Assembly: GCA_964017065.1 (NCBI GenBank)
Contig: OZ024784.1
Coordinates: 12,009,152-12,073,151 of the forward strand
Origin: Haliclona indistincta
Lineage: Eukaryota > Porifera > Demospongiae > Haplosclerida > Chalinidae
Direction: 5' to 3'
DNA: 64,000 nucleotides
A model generated the notes under the pieces. The model was not told the DNA's origin. It saw only the letters and a list, made by a program, of their open reading frames with translations, and searched no databases. Position 1 is the stretch's first letter; every line of letters starts with the position of its first letter. A program made the translations under genes and the position numbers. Positions 21,413 through 32,303 of the stretch are shown here, in pieces.

Positions 21413-24400
21413 ATGGCGGAATCTCGAGAAGAGGTGAGTTTTGTACTACATTCAGTTCGCTGAAGAGGTGCAATTTTAAACAGGTCGCAGACGAATATCG
21501 AGAGGTAGAGAAACCTAAGTTGTTTCGCACGATTAGGTAACAGAGTGACCCCCGCGTGTGCAGTATTGAAAATTGTTCGTCTTCGATATCAGGAAGGAAA
21601 TCTTATCAACGCACTGTGACAAGTTAGCTGGATCGCTTGCCAAGAGACAGTGTGTTGTTGTGAGCGAGCCTCTACTAGACACAGTGACAATCGACAGCGC
21701 CGCCATGACAGTAAGATCAATTTTGTTGTTTGCAGACTAGCAATACTTCATACTTTCACACTTCCAGTCAGTGTGAGAGTGTTGTTATTGTGTTGTATTA
21801 CAGGAAAAGAACCAAAACTCTAGTGTGTCTCCTCCTTCAAGAGATGATGTCAGCAAGGTGATATAATATTGATAAACTCTGATGGTGGTGGTCCTGATGA
21901 AGCATGTCGTTTTAAAAGCAACTAAAATTAAAAATTTTGTAGGGATGATGCTTGCAAAAGTAAAGGAACAAAATGGAATAATGCTTGCAAAAGTAAAAAT
22001 CCCAAGTATCCTACATCATCAGCTTGCTATGATGACCTGCAACAAATGGACTACGTCCTCCAAACACAGCTACCTCTAACTTTACAACTGTATATTACTT
22101 CATCGGACTTCGTCCTCCAAGACACTGCTACCTTTAGCTCAATTAATTCATCGGACTCCTCTTTGATTCAAGCCGCTAATGTAGGGATACTTGGGACTTT
22201 TACTTTTGCAAACATCATCCCATCTTGTCCCTTTCCTTTGTCAAGCCTTGTTCCTTTACTTTTCCAAGCATCATCCCCAGTTTTAATTAAAACTTTTTTA
22301 CTATACTTATTCCTGTTCCTTTATTGAAAAATCTAAACAGCAAAGATCTGCAACGGCTCTCTGAGAGTCGCCATATTAATTTTTGTTGTCAAGCAAGCAG
22401 TCCCAGCGACTTTCCTAGATCTCCTACAAGCGCTTACACTTCAGATTCACTTTGAGATATTTAAAATGCAGTAGAACTGTATAACAGTAGAGATATGTGC
22501 GATAACTCATTTTTATACATGAGTAGCCACAATCTTAATTTGCGGTCATCCCTCATATCATTGCCGAGCAGTAATGATAATTTCACTAATGTTTAATGAT
22601 TATAGGTTTTGGAAGATCTTCTTGAAAGTGATCGTCTCTATCAGGCTGAGTTGTTGGTGATACTTGACTGTTATCAACGGCCATTAAGGATTGCTATGAA
22701 CTCGGGTCTCTTGCCAATATCTCATCAGCAGCTCAAAGCCATTTTCCAGAACTGGTATGTGGCTTTGAAAAAGTTGCAATTTCAATCCTCTGCATTTTGC
22801 AGTGAAAGTCTCCAAGTGCTCCATGCATCAATGCTTCCCCAGTTAGAGGGAGCACTGTCTAAATCAGTAATTGACTTTGCCACAACTTTCTCATTATTTA
22901 TTCCTCAAATGAAAACTCTCTATGCTGATGTATCTAGAAACTACAAGTCAAAATATGAAGTAAGTGAATGAATCGATGCACTGATGATGTCCCATTGTTC
23001 AATGACATAGGTTCTTTCACAGTGCCTTGCTATTCCAGCATTTAGTAGCCTTCTCGAGAACCACCATTACTCTCACGATAGGGACGCTACTCAACTCAAA
23101 ATTTTATTGAAATCACCACCAACAAAAGTATTCTGACATCAAAAGTACATTTTCCATGTGCATTATTTGATTGTATACAGCTTGAGCGGTACCAAAAGTT
23201 TTTGTCAGAAGCTGTGGCTTATTCTATTCGTGACTCCGATGAGGCTAAGTCTCTACGGGCTACTCTAGAATTACTGCAAAGTGCCAAAGAGGTCACAAAA
23301 TTAAATTAGCTACTGAAATTCTAGTTAATTGTTGCCGCTATCAAGTAACATGTCTTATACAAAATAATGTACTTAATAGGAATTGGTGTCAGGTATCAGT
23401 CCTGTTGAAGAGGAGCAGTGTGTTGTAGAGATCCTTCACAGAAGAGGCCCAAAAGCATTTCTACTCACAGAACCAGACTGTCGACTAATCAAAAGAGGTT
23501 TGTTGCAAGATTAATTAATGTTCTTTATCAAAAAATTATATAATAGGATGTGTTCAAATTAAAATCCACTCCATGTTTCATTACAAGTGTTACTCAGTAA
23601 AAATATTTCTGTTCTCAAGTTGTCTCGTTTTTCTATCAGAAAAGGAGAAAAAAGTTAGTAGGCAATTTTAACTTGCTCTAGTGATCCTTGGTTTCTTGCA
23701 GCAACTCAACTACATCCTTCCATTGTCAGGAGCTACAATCTATGAACACGTCTCTGAGTTGGGAGAAGTGACACATCTAAGAGATCCTAATATAAGCATC
23801 AAGTCAATGAAGATATATTCCCCAGGTGGTCCTAGAACTGGAATTGTTGTGTTACTAGAAACACAAGCTGAGAAAAGAGTGTGGTATAAAACTATTAGTG
23901 AGGTGAAAAATTAAACTGAATCGGAACTGAATTCATTACAAACATTGTAGGCTATTTTTCACTCCACTGTTGATGTTGATGATACAGGCCTGCTTCAGCT
24001 ACCAATGCAAGAGGTTTCTCTCTCTCTTAAACGTCGCTCTATGGCTCACAATGAGGGATATTCTGTGACGAATATGTTTGCTTTCTTGTTATCACCACCA
24101 ACTCACCTTCAAGGCACCTTTGTGAATACATTCCTCTTGTCCTATCAACTCTTTACAAATGGACAAGAAGTGCTCAGCTTTTTATCTGAAGTGCACCAGA
24201 AAGAGATTGAGCAAAAGAGAAATAATGATGTGAGCAAAATCTGAATACATGTATAGCTAGATCAAAGTACATGTGTGTAGTATACTGTAAGCAAAATTAA
24301 GAGACTAAAGTAATCAGTTCTCTGAAAGTGTTCTGTTTGTTATTCCAACTCAATACTTCAGAAAGCTCCTTCAACTCAAGTATTGAAATGTCTCACTTGT

Positions 24401-25984
24401 ATCAAAACATGGGTCACTAAGTTCGGACTTGTGAGTTGTAGTACTATAATAATACAGTGATTGTTTTTCACTAGATAGTAAGATGTATTCAATAACCATT
24501 AAGCCATGTTATTGGTATTTGCAGGAAATTTACCAGAATGTCGAGTTGAGGAGAGAATTACTGAGCTACCTGGTTTGGGTTCAGGAACAAAAGGGATTGT
24601 CAAGCACTGAAAAGCAACTTGTGGAGTCCACATCAAAGTAATATAATGCATCTCTGTTGATTACTAGTATAAACTGCACTGCAGGATCATCGCTGACTTT
24701 AAGCAAACATCTACACTTAATAATCCTGTAATGAGAGTGAGCTCAATTCACAGAAATTGCTCAGCAGTCATGTCTATTTATTATGCTATAGATGCCAATT
24801 TCTTCTACGATACTGATCAGCAAGTTTGTTGACTTAAATTCCCAAATGGTTGCTCAACAATTGACATGGGCTGAACACAAAATTTACTGCACCATTCATC
24901 CACAGTTAGTACATTTACTACATTGTCTATTAGCTCATGCAATATTATTTTTATACTATGCTTTTTTAGAGAACTCCTGAATCAACGATGGACAAGGAAG
25001 AACAAACAGGAGCTTGCTCCAACTGTATGTACAGCCATTAAGAGATTCAACTTGGTAAACTGAATTAGTTTTGCACTGCTCTTAAGTTACCATTTTTTGA
25101 AGATGAACAACTGGGCCGTGCATGAAATTTTAAGTCAGCCAACAGCTAAAGAGCGCAAAATTGTTATTCAACACATGGTGGCTATAGCACAGGCCTGCTC
25201 AAAACTGAAAAATTTTTCCACCATGTTTCAATTGGTAGCAGCACTCACTTCAACTGCTGTACAACGCCTGCAGAAAACCTGGGATCTTATATCAAAAAAG
25301 GTACACTACCATTATATCTGCACAATGCAGTTTCTGTATGTGCATGTTGCTTTAGACATCGGATGACCTCAGAGAATTGCAGAAGATTGCATCAGTTGCT
25401 GGAGGATCACGTTTGTACCGAACACGACAGAGAGAGTATGTAGATAACTATGATACAGCCAAAACCCTAATTACTTAATATTATAGGGTCACACCTCCCA
25501 GTGTACCATACTTGGGTGCATATCTCAATCAGTTGGTCTCTATTGAAGTTGGTATGCCAACGTTTCTGCCACATGCTCCAGAACATGTCAACTACTCAAA
25601 ATTGCAGAAGGTTAATGATATACTAATACTTAAATTTTATGCTGCATATCTGCACAATAATATACCGGTATAGCTCTTATAGTTATGTATATTAACTAAC
25701 AGGAACCTAATGATACAGTTACAGTAGTCATATATTATATATTTTTGGTAATAATTATAGCTATCATTGCTGATTGAAGAATTGTGTCAGTTCCAGACTT
25801 CAATATACAGTGACGTACGACCTAATGGAACAGTAAGTTGATAAGGAGGACGCATCAAAGCAGTCTACTGTATGATAATTTTTAATAGGTGTTGATGTAT
25901 TTTGACAAAGCTCTGGAGTCTGTGGAAAACTTTGACCAGGACAAGCAATTTGCAAAGTCTGAAGAACTGGAAGCAAGACATTAA
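21413..25984 (+). CDS. DH-PH-REM-CDC25 guanine nucleotide exchange factor (SOS/RasGRF-like)
   Basis: About 21 exons encode roughly 813 residues. The order is a short N terminus (MAESREE), a DH domain starting VLEDLLESDRLYQAEL (from 22606), a PH-like segment including QAEKRVWYKTISE (to 23902), an REM/RasGEF-N domain with FVNTFLLSYQLFTNG (23952-24229) and a CDC25 domain with LTWAEHKIYCTIHPQELL, KERKIVIQHMVAIAQ and PSVPYLGAYLNQLVSIE. This order is that of SOS, without its N-terminal histone-like folds and Pro-rich tail. RasGRF also has DH-PH-REM-CDC25 but carries an extra N-terminal PH and an IQ motif. It should activate Ras-type and Rho/Rac-type GTPases at membranes. Key exons: 21413-21433, 21484-21536, 21593-21710, 21804-21857, 22606-22959, 23011-23127, 23702-23902, 23952-24229, 25103-25300, 25889-25984. 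One boundary is off by one base in my model. Confidence 0.87.
21930..22290. mobile_element. Imperfect inverted-repeat element
   Basis: GGGATGATGCTTGCAAAAG on the left is matched by its inverse near 22180-22280, and the motif GATGCTTGCAAAAGTAAA is also repeated directly on the left side. No target duplication was recognised. It fills the intron before the DH-domain exon of the exchange factor. Confidence 0.6.
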
Positions 25985-26004
25985 TTAACAAAAATTTTAT
26001 TGTC

Positions 26005-26010
26005 AATAAA
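26005..26010 (+). terminator. Poly(A) signal AATAAA
   Basis: AATAAA 20 bp after the exchange-factor stop codon and 34 bp before the DNAJC21 start. It would make the 3' UTR extremely short and the two transcription units nearly abut. Confidence 0.6.
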
Positions 26011-26043
26011 TAATTATTTGTAAAAACGGAAATATACGGAGCA

Positions 26044-26818
26044 ATGGCACAAAAATGTTACTACGAAGTGCTCGGGGTCGAAAGAACTGCTACAGATGAG
26101 GAACTGAGGAAAGCTCACAGGCGTCTAGCACTAAAATATCATCCAGGTAAGTACACCTACCTGCCACTGATAAGCAAGGGGGCGGGGCAAGCCACGTGGC
26201 AACCTTTCTCCATGCAGACAAGAATCCAGATAATCCTGAAGAGTGTGCACAGTTGTTCCACAGCATTCAGCATGCGTATGAAGTGCTAACAGATCCACAG
26301 GAACGTGCATGGTAATCATCTGATCTCACATATATAATATCATACATATGCATATGTAGGTATGATCGTCACAGGGAGGAAATATTGTTCGGAGGTATGT
26401 AAATTGAGGGGACTCTGCACAATGAGACTGCTATGGGCTAACAATAGAGTTGCATGAAAGCTTAATTTTTCTCCTGTAGTCAGCTCTGAATTCAGGGACA
26501 ATGCTGTCAATTTGATGACATTTTTCACTGCCACTGCTTATTCAGGGTTTGGTGATGACAGGAAGGTATGTACCGGCCCCTCAACATCTCTCCTTATTCT
26601 TTACTATGATAGGGTTTCTATGGTGTATATGGAGCCTTGTTTGAAAAAATAGCTGACGAAGAACAGGAATTTCACACTGAAGCATCAGCTGCCATCATTC
26701 CACCGATGTTTGGTAGGTAGATTGCCATTTTGTAACTTTATAATGTCTGTCTTCAGGAATGTCTAACAGTGATTATGATGAGGTTAGTGTGATTTAGTGT
26801 ATCGCTATTGTGTGATGA

Positions 26819-26852
<34 letters not shown>

Positions 26853-28423
26853 TTCTCAGGTAGTTCATCCGTTCTATGCCTATTGGCAGAGTTTTTCAAC
26901 CTGTCGACCATACCACTGGATCAACAAGTATGACAGAACACAGGTTTGGCCTGTTCTGTTCATCTCCCGGTATATTCTTCATGTTGCTATTAGGCTCCCA
27001 ATAGACGAGTACAGCGACTAATGGAGAAAGATAACAAAAAGATAAGAGATTCGGCCAAAAAAGCAAGAAATGATACCGTCAAGGTAAGTATTGCTGTTTT
27101 GTCTTGGAAATTTTAATTTCTCAATGTAGCAACTCGTGTTATTTGTCCGCAAGAGAGACAAAAGGGTCCAGGCACACAAGGTAGTACATGATATATACTA
27201 TAATGACATCATGTTGCACTGCCTTAGTTACTGATGGAAAAGAGAGAGGAGGAAAGAAAAAAGAAAGTAGCGGAAAAGAGGGCAGCAGATGCTCGGAGAA
27301 GACTTGAAGAAGTCAAAGTGCAAGATTACCAACCAAATGAATGGGAGAGTAAAGAAGAAATGGAACAGGTACACAGAACAATGCCATGAAGCTTGTTTCA
27401 ATAATGTGTGTCTGGCTCAGCAACTGGAGGCTATGCAAGCAAGAATAGCTCAGGAGTTTGGGGAAGAGAACACCAGTTAGTATGCTGTGTATCTATTTAC
27501 ACAATGTTTTATGATCATTAGGTAGCAGTGACTCTGAAGAAGTTCCTGATTTGTTCTGTGCTGCCTGTAACAAGATCTTTAAATCTGAAAAGACGTTAAG
27601 TACTTTCAGAATACATTGTAAGTTATGCTATTTTTACTACAGGTTTGGTAATCACGAGAAGTCTAGAAAGCATCGCGATAATGTAGCACTCCTAAAGCAG
27701 GCAATGGAGGAAGAGGAAGAGTTAATAGAAGTCAGTAGTGACGATTTTAGCAGTACCGATGAAGATAGTCATGCTACAGTGCACCAGAATCTGCAATCTG
27801 AAAATCCACAATCTGAAAATCTCGATCCACAATCTGAAGACCTATCTACGCAGGTTCCAAATCTCTCAGTGGATGTTAGTAGAGGTATTGATGAGCTTAA
27901 GTTGACAGGAGCCTGCGCTACAGATCATAATGTGCTAGCTGAGCCAGAATGTGACATCAGGTATTGGTCCATAGCTGTTTGTGTCTGATCATTACTGCGT
28001 TACTATAGACAGCCAGAAGCAACTCCTGTCAGAGAGGAGCCTGTTAAGAGTAGCTCATCAGATGAGTACGTCAATCTCCTGTCCTCAAAATTGTTTTTTT
28101 AAGGATCTTGCATTCATTTAAAACATGATTTTTTTTACAGAGAACAGTACTTGTCGAGAAAAGCGCAGAAAAAGATCAAGAAGGCAAAAGGAGGGAAGGG
28201 AGCTTCAGTGAGTCCCTACTCTTGCTAATATTTACTAGAATCATTTTTTTCACAGACCTACTCAACTAAAGATTCCTTGACGTGTGGTGTGTGCAGAACT
28301 CAGCTTCCATCCAGGAATAAACTATTTCAACACATTCAACAGACAGGTCATGCCTTGCCTCCTGATGCCGTCAGACAACCAGTCAACAAAGATGGAAAAA
28401 GAAAGGGACGCAAGAAACAGTAA
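26044..28423 (+). CDS. DNAJC21: DNAJC21 (JJJ1) J-domain zinc-finger cochaperone
   Basis: Sixteen exons splice cleanly to 515 residues: 26044-26146, 26218-26311, 26360-26394, 26480-26565, 26613-26712, 26757-26782, 26860-26943, 26994-27083, 27130-27180, 27228-27368, 27421-27475, 27522-27594, 27643-27960, 28009-28065, 28141-28207, 28256-28423. The J domain starts [20 protein letters not shown]; its HPD motif is completed by splicing across intron 1 (the Asp codon is split). DNAJC21 hallmarks follow: [39 protein letters not shown], a charged coiled coil, a C2H2 finger FCAACNKIF joined to GNHEKSRKH, and a C-terminal finger [17 protein letters not shown]. The family works with Hsp70 in cytoplasmic maturation of the 60S ribosomal subunit. 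Confidence 0.96.
26819..26851. repeat. (GT)n microsatellite
   Basis: Pure GT run in a DNAJC21 intron, just upstream of its acceptor site. Confidence 0.95.
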
Positions 28424-28462
28424 CATGCTATTTTCACATTTTTAGTACTCAAATGTACCTGC

Positions 28463-29147
28463 TTAAGGTGGCGGGATACCGTTTTAATGAGATTCATGAC
28501 TTTGCAAGTGGCTATTTCTTTTTAAGCCAAGTCTATCTGTGCAGACGGAGTTGCAGTGTGCGCTTTGTTTGTCTATAGATAGGCATCGATAATAGCAAGT
28601 TTCAGCCACGTAGTGTTCGCCATCACGGAACGACGAGCTCGCCTGTGAAGACTAAACACGATCGAGTTTTTACAATTTTTCTTTAGTTGTGTGAAAAGTA
28701 CGAAGCTAAAACTGCTCATGCAAGCTCATCTTCCATTCGTGGAGGAGTCTGTGTATCGATTTCGCCGAGCAATGCTCGCACGCGATACTACAGCTGCGTA
28801 CTCTGTACTGTCTGGCAGTACGTAGCTGCAGTATCGCGTACGAGCATTGCTCGGCGAAATCGATACACAGACTCCTCCACGAATGGAAGATGAGCTTGCA
28901 TGAGCAGTTTTAGCTTCGTACTTTTCACACAACTAAAGAAAAATTGTAAAAACTCGATCGTGTTTAGTCTTCACAGGCGAGCTCGTCGTTCCGTGATGGC
29001 GAACACTACGTGGCTGAAACTTGCTGCCTATCTATAGACAAACAAAGCGCACACTGCAACTCCGTCTGCACAGATAGACTTGGCTTAAAAAGAAATAGCC
29101 CCTTGCAAAGTCATGAATCTCATTAAAACGGTATCCCGCCACCTTAA
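28463..29147. mobile_element. TTAA-flanked near-perfect palindrome (MITE)
   Basis: 685 bp bounded by TTAA, with ends GGTGGCGGGATACCGTTTTA and the inverse. The arms, about 330 bp each, are almost identical inverted repeats around a spacer near 28795-28815. ORFs on the two strands (28687-28893 and 28726-28932) share their first 30-odd residues because they read the two arms; neither is a gene. It lies between the convergent DNAJC21 and ZCWPW-like genes. Confidence 0.9.
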
Positions 29148-29227
29148 TTAATTTTGATGGTACAGATATCATGCATCAAGAATAAAATAACAAGATATGT
29201 TGGGTCATGTGATATAACTGTATCTTT

Positions 29228-32064
29228 CTATAACTCGTCAGTCTCAGCACTCATGTCTCTTCTTGATCGTTTGCTACCAGTTCTCTTCCTTGCTTTGTTA
29301 CTGCTCGTCATAGCTAATGAAAGCAGCACAAATACAAGAGAGTAATTCACTGCATCATCACCTGTTGGACTGCGGGCTCTCTTTTGTCTTGTTGCTGAGT
29401 GATGCTGCTTCTTGTAGCGTGCAATGAACCCGTAGCAAGCAAGCCTCTCCTGCATGGTCATGAGTGTTTAACTTGAACTGCTAGCTGTTATTACCTTCAC
29501 TGTCATCTCTAGAGCTTTGTGAGCGTCTTTAAAGGCACTTGTCAGAAGTGGTGTGGACTTTTGTGGTATCTAAAGAGACAGAACTCAAATCGTGCTATAA
29601 TCCCAGTAATACCTTTGAGTCTTCAGTGAATGACTGGATGTTGAGGGTGTGTACCCACGCACGTGATACAGGTGTATCAAGAAAGACAACGTGACACTTT
29701 ACCTGTGTTTAACATCATGACAAGCCTTCATAGATAACATCAGCTTACTGGAATGTGACTGCTCCCTTTAGTTTCATAATAGCTCTCACAGTCAGGATCT
29801 TCTTCAACCATTGCTGGCCACCTAATAGCCAAGATCAGCAATTGTGCACACACATTGTCGAGTAACCCTCACCATGGGAATCCCTCTAATTTTGCCCATA
29901 CAATAGACCCTGGAACATACTGAGAGTATACAAACTCTTCGTCTTCTCCAGGGTCAGACCATATCTGCTCAGGAACAGTGCAACTGCTGTACTCAGGATC
30001 TTATGATGAGAGAGTGTGATAGACCTGGCATTAGTAAGTAACATAGACTAACCTGTGTTCATGGAACAGTACCATTTGTCTGGTATGAGGGCAGGGTCAG
30101 TGACTCCGTTCATCACTCTCCACTTAAGGCAGTCTGGATGATCACACTGAACCCACACTGGTCCCACTGTGTTGCTTGGTACTACTCTCTCTTCACTCTT
30201 TCTACAGTGCTGATTTTTCTGGTTTGATCTTGGTGTTTTATGCACTTTCTTCTTTGCTGGCTGCTGATCCTTAGGTAGAGACAAACCTTTGGTGCCAGTC
30301 TTCTCTAGTGGAGGCTTGAAGAATTTATTTTTCTGGTCTTGTTTGCCTTCCTGTTGAGATGTCAACAGATTCTTCTTGTCTGCACTAGTAGTCTGGGTAG
30401 GCTCCTCATCTTCATGCTCTCCTAGAGGCTTGCTTGTTTCATTTTGGTTCGAGTTGGTAATCATGTTGTGCTCTGAACTTAGCCGTATGCTATTCATGCT
30501 TGCTGCATCACAGGGTGCAGTTGGTAGATTATCATCATCTGCAGATAGATCTTCAGTTGGTAGGTCATCATCATCATCTGCTGGTAGATCCTCTGCAGCT
30601 GAACAAATTTCTGTTGCGGCCTCAGTTTCTGGACTAGGGCTAATTTGGTTGGGCTCAATACCGGGTGCAGGTGTCTCAACCACCTCAACTGATTGAGTTG
30701 ATTCTGATTCTTCTTTCCCTTGCTTTCTTGCATCCTTTTGGTCTTCTTCAGCTTTCTTTTGCCTTTTCTCAGCCTGCTTCTGTTCTTTTTCTGTCTGGCT
30801 TTTAGCTTGTTTTTGCTTCTTCTCATCAGGTTGTTTTTGCTCCTTCTCTACCTGCTTCTGCTCTTTCTCGGCTTTTTTCTGCTCCTTCTCTACCTGTTTC
30901 TGTTCTCTCTCGGCCTTCTTCTGCTTCTTCTCAACTTGCTTTTGTTCTCTTTCAGCTTGCTTTTGTTCTCTTTCAGCTTGCTTTTGTTCTCTTTCAGCTT
31001 GCTTTTGGTCCTTCTCAGCCAGTTTTTGTTCTTTCTCAGCCTGCTTTCGCTCTTTCTCAGCTTGCTTCAGCTCCTTTTCTGCCTGTTTCTCAGCTTGCTT
31101 CTGTTCTCTTTCGGCTTGCTTTCGTTCCTTCTCTGCCTGCTTCTCTTCTTTTTCAAGCTGTTTTTTCATCTTTAACATCTCTTTTTCAGCTTTCTTCTGG
31201 TCTTTTTCTTGCTTTTTAAGAGTCATTACTTTATCTTTCTCCTCTTTTGTCACTTGATTTTGGTTACTACTCAATTTCTTAAGCACCTTCTTTTTTATCT
31301 GTACAAAAATTAGACAGAACTGATTTATATCCTTTTGCCATGTACTCTGCGTTATTCAATGTTCACTATTTTACTCCTCACCTTAGATGCTTGTGCCTCA
31401 GTGGTTTGCTTTGTAGTGACTGGTTGTTCATCAGCAAGCTGCCTCTCCAGTGAGCTAGCTGTATCCCCATCGTTAGAAACAGGTTGTGATTTTGTAGCAG
31501 ACATGTTGGTCTCCTTAGGTTTGGTTTTAGGAGGCCCTTTCTTCCCAAAGGATGGGACAAACTTGGTAGCAGAGGTTGTCTGAGAAGTTGAGGGTTGTGA
31601 AAGTGCTATCGTCAGTTCCTTTTCAGGAAGACTAGCAGTTGGTTGTGTAGATTCATCATTCCTTTTGGCAGTTACAATCTTGTCTTTTGAATTCAATTGG
31701 AATGCAGCTTGTTGCGACAATGGACGAGGAGAGGGTAAAGATGGTAGAATTCCATCAGGAGAATCCGCTACCTTTCCTTCTTTAAAACCAACAGCCAACT
31801 CAAAGTAGTTCTATTGTATATTATACAAAACGAGTAAGACTAGGAAATACATGATAGAAATAAACTAACTGGTTTCTGTTTGTAAGAAGTTGGTGAAGAG
31901 AAGAACGTTGACTGAGAGCATATCTCGTCCAGCGAGTCATTGAGTGTATCAGCACACGGTACAACAGCGGCTGCTTCCTCCGATGTGCAGTTAGCTGCAC
32001 CAACACACAATTTTGTACATTTCTAAGTCTAGTATTTTTTACCTGAATTCATGAATGACTCCAT
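29228..32064 (-). CDS. ZCWPW-like protein with CW zinc finger and PWWP domain
   Basis: Nine exons splice cleanly to 802 residues: 32043-32064, 31870-31994, 31382-31810, 30053-31298, 29873-29999, 29749-29821, 29613-29702, 29495-29569, 29228-29449. The N half is Ser/Thr/Pro-rich. A Lys/Glu/Gln repeat of about 150 residues built on E-[KR]-x-Q-A-E-K-E follows, then an acidic stretch. The CW finger reads WVQCDHPDCLKWR and ends DKWYCSMNTDPEYSSC. The PWWP domain reads IVWAKLEGFPWWPAMVEED. The CW-PWWP pair is that of ZCWPW1/ZCWPW2, which read H3K4me3 with H3K36me3 and, for ZCWPW1, act in meiotic break repair. CW finger aromatic and Cys residues are intact. Orthology to one vertebrate paralogue cannot be decided here. 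Confidence 0.85.
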
Positions 32065-32303
32065 TAAAACAGTGCTTATACCATCCAGTCACTATACGGC
32101 GAAAAAAAAGGACTAGGACGTCAAGGACGAAGTGCTAGTGTGCGTCGAGTGCAACTGCATGCACCTGCATGCCACCACTTGCACCGCGCGCGCGTACAAG
32201 CTAGTGGGTGGGGCTAGCATGAAATATGGCGGGAAATTCAAAATTTGAGCAAACCTGATTGTGAGTGCTTGTTATACATACACACTAGAGCTACTACCTA
32301 CAC

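Noticed and set aside
28687..28932. Two similar ORFs on opposite strands starting MCEKYEAKTAHASSSS
   Set aside because: They are the two arms of the same palindromic element read inward; not protein genes.
30720..31175. Leu/Phe-rich 151-codon plus-strand ORF resembling a membrane protein
   Set aside because: It is the antisense of the Lys/Glu/Gln repeat in the ZCWPW-like gene.
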